A stretch of 23,345 nt of DNA from CAIZGX01 sp039805165 (lineage in GTDB: Bacteria > Bacteroidota > Bacteroidia > Flavobacteriales_D > Sanyastnellaceae): NCBI GenBank assembly GCA_039805165.1, contig JBDLUS010000167.1, positions 1 to 23,345 of the forward strand, read 5' to 3'. A program made the position numbers and the translations under genes. The notes beneath the pieces were generated by a model. It made no database searches and was not told the DNA's origin. It worked only from the letters and a program-made list of their open reading frames with translations. Shown here one piece after another: positions 1 to 7,011 of this stretch (its first letter is position 1; the number at the start of each line of letters is the position of its first letter).

Positions 1-78
1 CACATGGCGCAAATAGAGCCTTTCTACATGAAAGATTTTGTTCCAACCGAATCGAAAAAAAATATTTTGAATGGATAA
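1..78 (+). CDS. 3' end of an unidentified gene
   Basis: A reading frame is open from the left edge and stops with TAA at 76-78, giving 25 visible C-terminal residues that end in KKNILNG. It overlaps the next gene's ATG (71-73) by 8 bases, which is typical of translationally coupled neighbours. The fragment is too short to recognise a family. It could also be chance open frame; the overlap and direction are the only support. Confidence 0.4.
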   Translation, partial: HMAQIEPFYMKDFVPTESKKNILNG

Positions 79-508
79 GTTGAAGAAGTTCATTGCCGGA
101 TTTTTATTCTTGAGTCTATTATTCGTCCCTATGCATTCGTGCACAGACCGAAGTCAAATGCTCAATGAAATTGCGTTTTCTATTAACGTAAATATTTTCG
201 AACCCGCGTTTTTCGATTTAACCGTTCCAACCGGATGGGTCTATTACGATGGGAATACGGTTGATCTTATCATATACAGAAACGACCTTGATGTGTTTTC
301 TGTCTTCGATGCGCGAAGCACTCACAATCCCGATAATCCGTGCTATGTACAAGTGAACTCAGATAACGTAACAATCTCTGATACTTGCTCAGGAAGTAAG
401 TGGTTGCTTTCCGACGGTAGTTTAATCAACGGCCCAGCAAACTACAATCTGCTTCAGTACAACGCCGATTACAACCCGGTAACCGGATACCTCCATTTGT
501 ATAATTAA
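71..508 (+). CDS. small lipoprotein with a degenerate Rieske-like fold
   Basis: The protein has 145 residues. It starts with a basic N-region (KLKK), a hydrophobic stretch and a Cys at about residue 24 in the context MHSC, so it is probably lipidated despite a non-standard lipobox. The rest resembles a Bacteroidota family of small lipoproteins with a Rieske [2Fe-2S] fold: an IIYR strand, an FSVFDA strand, two cysteine-bearing loops, then DGSLINGPA and a final LLQYNADY strand. In functional Rieske proteins the loops are C-x-H and C-x2-H. Here the first reads S-T-H and the second C-S-G-S, so the cluster is probably not bound. The fold assignment is from memory of the family, and no function is known. 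The gene overlaps the upstream frame by 8 bases and lies 7 bases before the epimerase gene, suggesting one operon. Confidence 0.7.
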   Translation: MDKLKKFIAGFLFLSLLFVPMHSCTDRSQMLNEIAFSINVNIFEPAFFDLTVPTGWVYYDGNTVDLIIYRNDLDVFSVFDARSTHNPDNPCYVQVNSDNVTISDTCSGSKWLLSDGSLINGPANYNLLQYNADYNPVTGYLHLYN

Positions 509-515
509 TTGTTTT

Positions 516-914
516 ATGAAAATTGAACACATCGGCATCGCAGTGAAAGACATTGCTGCTTCGAACGAAATTTTTTCAGCCTTGCTTGGCGTTAAACCCT
601 ACAAAGAAGAACGCGTTGAATCGGAAAATGTCATCACGTCGTTCTTTCAAGTCGGAGAGTCGAAAATCGAATTGCTTCAAGCTACCTCTCCAGACAGCGC
701 CATTGCGAAATTTCTAGAAAAGAACAAGGAAGGAATGCACCACATTGCCTTTGAAGTTCAAGACATTTACGCAGAAATAGAACGCTTGAAATCTGAGGGC
801 TTCACCATGATTCACCAAGCCCCCAAAGAAGGCGCAGACAACAAGCTCATTGCCTTTCTTCATCCGAAAAGTAGCAATTCAGTTTTAGTGGAATTGTGTC
901 AAGAACGCGTGTAA
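516..914 (+). CDS. mce: methylmalonyl-CoA epimerase
   Basis: This 132-residue VOC/glyoxalase-fold protein has the usual length for the family. It interconverts (R)- and (S)-methylmalonyl-CoA in the cytoplasm, linking propionyl-CoA metabolism to methylmalonyl-CoA mutase and succinyl-CoA. Metal-ligand positions are visible: His5 in EHIGIAV, His76 in GMHHIAFEV and Glu126 in LVELC. The two halves form the paired beta-alpha-beta modules typical of this superfamily. The start ATG follows the upstream lipoprotein stop by 7 bases. Mutase genes are not in the window. Other VOC enzymes share the fold, but the N-terminal and GMHHIAFE motifs are characteristic of the epimerase. Confidence 0.93.
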   Translation: MKIEHIGIAVKDIAASNEIFSALLGVKPYKEERVESENVITSFFQVGESKIELLQATSPDSAIAKFLEKNKEGMHHIAFEVQDIYAEIERLKSEGFTMIHQAPKEGADNKLIAFLHPKSSNSVLVELCQERV

Positions 915-922
915 AAAAAATG

Positions 923-930
923 TATCTTCG
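923..930 (+). promoter_or_regulatory. candidate -7 box for the DUF2723 gene
   Basis: TATCTTCG matches the Bacteroidota -7 consensus TAnnTTTG with one mismatch. It lies 20 bases before the ATG at 951 and just after the epimerase stop. No clear TTTG -33 element is seen at the usual distance. Confidence 0.4.
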
Positions 931-950
931 CCTCACTTCAAATTAAGAAT

Positions 951-3900
951 ATGATTTCGTTTCAACGTGCAAACATTATTTTAGGTTGGTTCATGTTTAT
1001 GGCAGCAACCGCTGTGTACATGATGACCCTCGAACCAACAATGCCTTTCTGGGATTGTGGTGAGTTCATAGCTTCGGCTTATAAACTGGAAGTTGGTCAC
1101 CCTCCTGGGGCGCCATTGTTCATGCTTATTGCGCGTTTGTTTTCTGCATTCGTTGGAGTAGAGAATGTTCCATATGCGATCAACTCACTTTCAGCCGTTT
1201 CTTCTGGAGCAACCATCATGTTCCTTTTCTGGACCATTACGCACTTAGCTAAGAAAATGGTTGACAAAGACGGAGACAAAAACGACAATAAAAGCTTAGT
1301 CATTTTCGGAGCTGGTTTAATTGGAGCATTCGCATATACATTCAGCGATACGTTTTGGTTCAGTGCGGTAGAAGGTGAGGTTTACGCCATGTCTTCTTTG
1401 TTCACTGCCGTTGTTTTCTGGGCTATTTTGAAATGGGAAAGTGAAGCCGATGAGCCAAGCAACTTGCGTTGGATTATCTTAATCGCTTACCTCATGGGAT
1501 TGTCTATCGGAGTTCACTTATTGAACTTGTTGGCTATTCCTGCAATCTGCTTTGTGTATTATTTCAAGAAGAACACCTTCTCTTGGAAAGGCGTTGCCAT
1601 TACTTCTGGTGTTGCTTTGGGACTGTTGTTCCTTATGCAAACCGTTATCCTTATTTGGTCTATTCAAATTGCAGCATGGTTTGAGCGTTTCTTCACGAAC
1701 ACACTTGGAATGCCTTTCAACACAGGGGTATTGTTCTATGCATTAATTCTTATTGGTGGACTTGTTTCATTAATTATCTATTCGAAGAAACGCGGATGGG
1801 TAGCAGTGAACACACTTACTTGGAGCGTTGCTGTTGCATTGATTGGTTACACCACCTTTGCGACAATCGTTATTCGTTCACAGGCCGACACGCCAATGAA
1901 CGAAAACAAACCGAACAACTTCTTTGCTTTGGTTTCATACATGAACCGCGAGCAGTACGGTGATCGCCCGCTTCTTCGCGGACAATACTTCAACACACCT
2001 CAGGTGCGCAATAAGCCTTATTTAGATGGGAACGAAGTGTACGTGAAATCATACAGCGTGCGTGAAGACAACAACAAAAACAAGTTGGTGATTTCATTCA
2101 AAAACAGATTCGAAGCCGAGCAATACATTTCCAACAACACCGATCAGAAATTAATGGTGAAAGAGGAGTATTTGGAAACAGGCGAGAAGAAAGCTACCGA
2201 ACCAAACTATGCTCAAACACACGTGTTCCCACGTATGTATAGCAGCCAAGGAAGTCACGTTCAACAATACAAAATTTGGGCTGAACTGAAAGACTTAAAG
2301 CGCACGCCAACTTTCGGTGAAAACATGGGCTATTTCTTCAGCTACCAAGTGAATTGGATGTACTGGAGATACTTCATGTGGAACTTCGCAGGAAGACAAA
2401 ACGATACTCAAGGTCACGGAGATTTTGTAGACGGTAACTGGAAGACAGGTATCGGTTTCTACGACGAAGCACGTTTGGGTAATCAAGAAGCTGTTCCAGA
2501 ATTGTCGAAGAACAACAAGGCGAACAACTCATATTACATGATTCCCCTTTTGATCGGATTACTCGGTTTAGTTTATCAATTGCTTCGCCACAGGAACGAC
2601 TTCATTGTTGTTGGTTTACTTTTCATTTTAACCGGATTCGCAATTGTGGTTTACTTGAACCAGACCCCTCTTCAGCCGCGTGAACGCGACTACGCATATG
2701 CAGGTTCGTTCTACGCATTCGCTGTCTGGATTGGATTGGGCGTAACAGCGATATACTTCTGGTTGAAATTAATGTTGAAGAACATTCCTTCAACGGCCTT
2801 GGCCGGTATTGCATTCTTGGTTTCTCTTGTTGCTCCCGTGTTAATGGCGGCACAAGGATGGGACGATCACGATCGTTCAGACCGTAGAACAGGAATTGAC
2901 ATGGCGAGAAACTATTTGAATTCACTTCAACCCAACGCCATCATCTTCACCAACGGTGATAACGACACATTCCCATTGTGGTATGCACAAGAAGTAGAAG
3001 GGGTTCGTACCGATGTTCGTGTAGTGAACCTTTCATTATTGAATACAGATTGGTACATCGATCAAATGAAACGTCGTCAATACGAAAGCGCACCTGTGCC
3101 GTTTTCAATTCCTGAATTCAAATACCGTCAAGGTACCCGCGATTTGATTGTATTGAATTCCGACACAGCATTAACTCCGTTGGAAGAAGCATTGGCTTAC
3201 TGTTTGGACGACGCGAAAATTCAAGACTTCGGTTACAAGAAATTCAGCGTAATGCCGAACTACCAATTCTCTTATGCTGTATCAAAAGAGAATCAAGCGA
3301 AGTTCAGTCAATATGTTGGAGCCAACGATTCTTTAGTTAGCTCGATGAGTTTTGCATTAATGGATGACGACGGTGAGAACCCACGTCAGTTCATTACCAA
3401 AGCACAATTGATGGTTATGGACTTAATCGTTCACAACAACTGGGAACGTCCAATCTACTTCGCTGTGACCACCGGGTCAGAGGCTTATATGGGTCTTGAG
3501 CCTTACTTCCAGTTGGAAGGTTTGGCTTACAGATTAACACCAATTTATCATACCGATTTCGATCGCGATAACATGTCAGGTGGCGTAGCTTCCGAGTTGA
3601 TGTACGACAACGTAATGAATAAATTCCAATGGGGAAATATTGATACAAAAGACATTTATCTCGACGAGAACAACCGTCGCATGGTAACCAACTTGCGTAT
3701 GCAAATGAACAACCTTGCGGAACAGTTCATCATTGAAAACAAAATGGACAAGGCGGCTGCTGTATTGAACAAGTCGTTAACGGCTCTTCCTGAAAAGAAC
3801 GCGCCATACGATCAACCGCAAATCATGTGGCAAACTGCCGAGTTGTTATTCAAAGCAGGAGATCTTGAAACCGCTACGAAATTGGCAGAGCGCGTATTCG

Positions 3901-4235
3901 CACTGAATAACCAGATGCTCGATTATTATGAGTCGCTTACCAAAGCTGAACAGAAAACCATTGAACGTAAAATGCAAATGAGTGCTTTCGTTAACGAAGA
4001 GTTGGTGAAAGACATGGAAGCATTTGTTCCTGGCTCTGAGGCTGCGAAGAACATGCGCGCAGCGCACGAGGCAGCGCTAGATAACGTTGGGCTTCTTGAA
4101 TTGATGAAAGAAGAGCGCGGAAAGAAAGAGCAAATGGAAGCGCAAATGAAGTTGCGCGATTCGTTAATCAAAGTGCTTGGACAAGAGAAGTTCGACTCAC
4201 TTTCGAACGTTAGAAAGAGTCAAGGTAAATTCTAA
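951..4235 (+). CDS. DUF2723/TMEM260-type membrane protein, probable GT-C glycosyltransferase
   Basis: This 1094-residue protein has many hydrophobic segments in roughly the first 320 residues and again at about 530-640. The N-terminal loop after the first membrane helix has the DUF2723 signature: Asp35 and Glu38 in FWDCGEF, followed by VGHPPGAPLF. This acidic loop resembles the catalytic loop of GT-C enzymes that use lipid-linked sugars. The animal homologue TMEM260 is reported to be a protein O-mannosyltransferase. After the second membrane block come PRERDYAYAGS and NGDNDTFPLWY, conserved in Bacteroidota members, and an alpha-helical, TPR-like C-terminus rich in Lys/Glu. Inference: it transfers a sugar to exported proteins at the inner membrane. 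Donor and acceptor cannot be read from the sequence. The radical SAM gene follows after 6 bases. Confidence 0.85.
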   Translation: MISFQRANIILGWFMFMAATAVYMMTLEPTMPFWDCGEFIASAYKLEVGHPPGAPLFMLIARLFSAFVGVENVPYAINSLSAVSSGATIMFLFWTITHLAKKMVDKDGDKNDNKSLVIFGAGLIGAFAYTFSDTFWFSAVEGEVYAMSSLFTAVVFWAILKWESEADEPSNLRWIILIAYLMGLSIGVHLLNLLAIPAICFVYYFKKNTFSWKGVAITSGVALGLLFLMQTVILIWSIQIAAWFERFFTNTLGMPFNTGVLFYALILIGGLVSLIIYSKKRGWVAVNTLTWSVAVALIGYTTFATIVIRSQADTPMNENKPNNFFALVSYMNREQYGDRPLLRGQYFNTPQVRNKPYLDGNEVYVKSYSVREDNNKNKLVISFKNRFEAEQYISNNTDQKLMVKEEYLETGEKKATEPNYAQTHVFPRMYSSQGSHVQQYKIWAELKDLKRTPTFGENMGYFFSYQVNWMYWRYFMWNFAGRQNDTQGHGDFVDGNWKTGIGFYDEARLGNQEAVPELSKNNKANNSYYMIPLLIGLLGLVYQLLRHRNDFIVVGLLFILTGFAIVVYLNQTPLQPRERDYAYAGSFYAFAVWIGLGVTAIYFWLKLMLKNIPSTALAGIAFLVSLVAPVLMAAQGWDDHDRSDRRTGIDMARNYLNSLQPNAIIFTNGDNDTFPLWYAQEVEGVRTDVRVVNLSLLNTDWYIDQMKRRQYESAPVPFSIPEFKYRQGTRDLIVLNSDTALTPLEEALAYCLDDAKIQDFGYKKFSVMPNYQFSYAVSKENQAKFSQYVGANDSLVSSMSFALMDDDGENPRQFITKAQLMVMDLIVHNNWERPIYFAVTTGSEAYMGLEPYFQLEGLAYRLTPIYHTDFDRDNMSGGVASELMYDNVMNKFQWGNIDTKDIYLDENNRRMVTNLRMQMNNLAEQFIIENKMDKAAAVLNKSLTALPEKNAPYDQPQIMWQTAELLFKAGDLETATKLAERVFALNNQMLDYYESLTKAEQKTIERKMQMSAFVNEELVKDMEAFVPGSEAAKNMRAAHEAALDNVGLLELMKEERGKKEQMEAQMKLRDSLIKVLGQEKFDSLSNVRKSQGKF

Positions 4236-4241
4236 AATGGA

Positions 4242-5255
4242 ATGAAGGAATTCCTTCGATTCATTCAAAAAACAATAACAGCAAAGCGTTTAACAAACGC
4301 TTTGCTTGTTTATATAGGTTTTTATTTTTCGCGTTTCTTCAAATCTGCAAAGCCTTGGGGAATGCCCATTTCATTGAGCATTGAACCAACCACCGCTTGC
4401 AACCTCGGATGTCCCGAATGTCCTTCCGGATTGAAACAATTCTCGCGCGATACGGGAAATTTAAAAGCTGAAAATTTCAATCGTTGGCTCGATCAATTGT
4501 CCCCAACATTAAGTTATCTGAATTTCTATTTTCAAGGAGAGCCCTTCATTCACAACGATATTTTGCAATTCATTTCGAAGGCTTCGCAAGCGGGTATATA
4601 TACTTCCACTTCCACCAATGCACACTTCATCACTGAAAAAAGAGCGCAGGAAATTGTTCAGTCAGGCTTAGATCGCATTCTAATTTCCATCGATGGAACT
4701 ACCCAAGAGGTTTACGAGCAATACCGCGTGCACGGCTCGTTGCAGAAGGTTTTAGACGGTACCAAGCACCTTGTTGAAGCAAGAAAAAATCTAAATTCAA
4801 AAACTCCACATATCATTTTTCAATTCTTGGTGGTTCGTCCGAACGAGCATCAAATTGATGAAGCAAAGCAATTGGCGAATGAATACAAAGTCGATGAAAT
4901 TCGCTTTAAGACAGCACAGGTGTACGATTACGAAAACGGCAATCCGCTCATTCCAACGATTGAAAAATACAGTCGCTACAAGCGTCTTTCGAATGGTAAG
5001 TTTGTTGTGAAATCTTCGTTAGACAATCATTGCTGGCGCATGTGGAGCGGGGCAGTGGTTACCTGGGACGGTAAGGTAGTTCCTTGCTGTTTCGACAAAG
5101 ACGCCACCCACGAAATGGGCAATCTTTCGAAGGAAGATTTTAAATCTATTTGGAAGGGTAAAGCGTACGCAATGTTCCGCAAACAGCTATTGAAGGGAAG
5201 AAAGGAAATAGATATCTGTAAGAATTGTTCAGAAGGAACAAAAGTTTGGGCTTAG
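4242..5255 (+). CDS. radical SAM protein with C-terminal SPASM-type domain
   Basis: The protein has 337 residues. The radical SAM motif CxxxCxxC is clear at Cys53, Cys57 and Cys60 in TTACNLGCPEC and would bind the [4Fe-4S] cluster that cleaves S-adenosylmethionine. The C-terminal part (about 262-335) has further cysteines in NHCWRMW, VVPCCFDK and DICKNC, the pattern of a SPASM domain with auxiliary clusters. The family includes peptide-modifying maturases and other enzymes; no small precursor peptide is visible nearby, so the substrate is unknown. The start 6 bases after the DUF2723 stop is preferred because the N-terminal segment up to SIEPTTAC resembles Bacteroidota homologues. A terminator-like hairpin lies within codons 14-22. 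The stop overlaps the convergent ispF stop by 4 bases. Confidence 0.87.
   Translation: MKEFLRFIQKTITAKRLTNALLVYIGFYFSRFFKSAKPWGMPISLSIEPTTACNLGCPECPSGLKQFSRDTGNLKAENFNRWLDQLSPTLSYLNFYFQGEPFIHNDILQFISKASQAGIYTSTSTNAHFITEKRAQEIVQSGLDRILISIDGTTQEVYEQYRVHGSLQKVLDGTKHLVEARKNLNSKTPHIIFQFLVVRPNEHQIDEAKQLANEYKVDEIRFKTAQVYDYENGNPLIPTIEKYSRYKRLSNGKFVVKSSLDNHCWRMWSGAVVTWDGKVVPCCFDKDATHEMGNLSKEDFKSIWKGKAYAMFRKQLLKGRKEIDICKNCSEGTKVWA
4281..4312 (+). terminator. terminator-like hairpin inside the radical SAM gene
   Basis: A perfect 11-bp stem (4281-4291 with 4295-4305, left arm GCAAAGCGTTT) closes a 3-base AAC loop and is followed by the T-rich stretch TTGTTTAT. It has the shape of an intrinsic terminator for the DUF2723 transcript but lies 40 bases into the next coding sequence. 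It could act as an attenuator or be a coding coincidence. The U-tract is interrupted. Confidence 0.5.
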
Positions 5256-5731
5256 TCTTTTTGAATCAGTGTAACCGCGTAGGCGTTTACCCCTTCTTCT
5301 CTTCCAACAAAACCCATCTTCTCTGAAGTGGTAGCCTTAATGCTCACATCTTCTTCTTCAATTTCACAAATGGAAGAAATGACTTTCTTCATTTCAGGAA
5401 CGAATGACATGATCTTCGGACGCTCCATACACAGCGTAGAATCTATGTTTCCAACTTTCCATCCATCGTCTTTTAAAACTTGAATGGTACGTTGAAGCAG
5501 AATTTTTGAATCAATATTTTTGAATTCTGAAGAAGTATCTGGAAAGTAAAATCCGATGTCACGTTTTCCTGCTGCGCCTAACAAAGCATCGCAAATGGCA
5601 TGTAAAAGAACATCGGCATCGCTGTGTCCTAACGCTCCTTTGTCATGAGGAATTTGAACACCCCCTAACCACAGTTCACGGTTTTCAGTTAACTGATGAA
5701 CGTCGTATCCAAACCCTACGCGAATCTTCAT
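5252..5731 (-). CDS. ispF: 2-C-methyl-D-erythritol 2,4-cyclodiphosphate synthase
   Basis: This 159-residue enzyme is of normal length. It cyclises CDP-methylerythritol 2-phosphate to MEcPP with release of CMP in the MEP isoprenoid pathway. Zinc ligands are Asp10 and His12 in GFGYDVHQL and His44 in DVLLHAICDALLGA. The GHSDAD segment and the C-terminal ATTSEKMGF segment are also standard. Its ATG overlaps the porV stop by one base (TAATG read on the minus strand), so it is probably translated by coupling from the porU-porV transcript. Its stop overlaps the stop of the convergent radical SAM gene. Confidence 0.97.
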   Translation of the reverse strand: MKIRVGFGYDVHQLTENRELWLGGVQIPHDKGALGHSDADVLLHAICDALLGAAGKRDIGFYFPDTSSEFKNIDSKILLQRTIQVLKDDGWKVGNIDSTLCMERPKIMSFVPEMKKVISSICEIEEEDVSIKATTSEKMGFVGREEGVNAYAVTLIQKD

Positions 5732-6972
5732 TATTCTACAGGATCAGAAACTTTAGCATTCGCACCAACGCTGAAGCGAAGGCTAAAACGCAACGTATTT
5801 GCTAACGGATTTTGTTGTGTGGTACTAACCAAGTAACTCATATCAATCGTGAGCACTTGATAGTGCAATCCTGCACCGAATGTTATGAATTGACGATTTC
5901 CTTTTGTGTAATGTTCGTGGAAATATCCTAAGCGAATAGCGAATTGTTGCGCGAAGTCGTATTCAAATCCAGTAGCGATATTGTACTCACGAAGTTCTTC
6001 ACGGAATTTACTTCCAGGAACAATAGACATTGTTTCGGGATCATAGATTCCAGGTGCATCATAGAAGGATTGAATCATACCTGTTGCTGTTCCAACAACC
6101 GGATTGTATCCAGAAATAATGGTATCACCGCCGTTGTTGTAAATAGGAGGGGAAGGAACCAAAAGCTTGTTCAAATCAAACAAGAAAGTAAGTTTGTTAT
6201 AATCATCAAGATTAGACGAAATTGCAGTTCCCAAACGCAAGTTGGTTGGAATGAAATCGCGATTGTCAGAGTTAGTGTAACTCATCTTCGCTCCAATATT
6301 CGACACGTTCAATCCGAGATTTAGTTTCGATTTACGTCCGCCGATTTTAATTTTGTCGTTGGTGTAGAAAGTAGATACGTCAACCGCAACGGACTGTCCA
6401 GGGCGGCTTTCAGCACCTTGCAAATTAGTTCTTCCCGTTAAGTTAGAGTTGATGTAACGAAGCGCAATACCACCTGAGAATTTTTTAGAAAGCTTTTGAG
6501 AGTAGGCAAGATCAAGTGCGAATTCAGCAGGACGGAAGTCCATAATGTTAGTTCCGACCTCATCGGTGAAGGTGATATTTCCCAAAGTGAAATAGCGAAG
6601 CGATCCACCAATAGCTTGAGTCTTGCTTAACTTTTTAATGGCACTCAAGTATGTTAAACTCATGTCGTTCACCAACGCGCGTAACCAAGGTGAGTATGAA
6701 ACAGAAACGTCTAAATCGTTTTCAGAAAAAGCCATTTTTGAAGGGTTCCAATGAATACTGCTAGCGTCTGGATCAAGCGCCACACCTGCGTCTCCAAGAG
6801 CGCCGCTGCGAGAGTCAGGAGCAATGGTCAGGAATGGAACAGCTGTCGTAATGGTATTAATGGTAGCCTGGCGACCATTCAACTCATTCGGATTTGTTAG
6901 TTGCGCTAAGGCAGCAGAGGTTGTCAAAACCAAGGCTGCAACTAGGACATTTAATTTGAAAATACTTTTCAT
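5731..6972 (-). CDS. porV: T9SS outer-membrane shuttle protein PorV (LptO)
   Basis: In the type IX secretion system PorV is an outer-membrane beta-barrel of the FadL-like group. It collects cargo bearing C-terminal signals and delivers it to the attachment complex with PorU. The ATG at 6970-6972 gives 413 residues and a clear signal peptide (MKSIFKLNVLV... to ALA-Q, about residues 1-23). Features include the FLTIAPDSRSGALGDAGVA motif near the N-terminus, SSIHWNPSKMA, alternating beta strands, and a final strand ending in LRFSLRFSVG. A longer frame from 6996 is rejected because it adds residues before the signal peptide and would begin upstream of the likely transcription start. It sits 39 bases after porU and is coupled to ispF. 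Confidence 0.92.
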   Translation of the reverse strand: MKSIFKLNVLVAALVLTTSAALAQLTNPNELNGRQATINTITTAVPFLTIAPDSRSGALGDAGVALDPDASSIHWNPSKMAFSENDLDVSVSYSPWLRALVNDMSLTYLSAIKKLSKTQAIGGSLRYFTLGNITFTDEVGTNIMDFRPAEFALDLAYSQKLSKKFSGGIALRYINSNLTGRTNLQGAESRPGQSVAVDVSTFYTNDKIKIGGRKSKLNLGLNVSNIGAKMSYTNSDNRDFIPTNLRLGTAISSNLDDYNKLTFLFDLNKLLVPSPPIYNNGGDTIISGYNPVVGTATGMIQSFYDAPGIYDPETMSIVPGSKFREELREYNIATGFEYDFAQQFAIRLGYFHEHYTKGNRQFITFGAGLHYQVLTIDMSYLVSTTQQNPLANTLRFSLRFSVGANAKVSDPVE

Positions 6973-6980
6973 GCGTGGTG

Positions 6981-7007
6981 CAAATTTAACATACATATAC
7001 CCTTCAA
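6981..7007 (-). promoter_or_regulatory. candidate porV promoter between porU and porV
   Basis: Read on the minus strand, TAAATTTG (6988 to 6981) is an exact TAnnTTTG box, with TTG at 7007-7005 and a 16-base spacer. Transcription would start a few bases before the porV ATG at 6972, giving an almost leaderless message and supporting that start over 6996. Confidence 0.45.
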
Positions 7008-7011
7008 CACA

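Noticed and set aside
2295..2925. Minus-strand open frames inside the DUF2723 gene and similar shadows elsewhere
   Set aside because: They have no recognisable family, start signal or independent composition and lie fully within strongly supported genes.
5225..5241. Short inverted repeat TTGTTC/GAACAA near the radical SAM stop
   Set aside because: Only 6 bp, A/T-rich and with no T-tract on either strand, so not called a terminator.
6973..6996. Upstream ATG for porV
   Set aside because: It adds MYVKFAPR before a complete signal peptide and lies upstream of the predicted transcription start.
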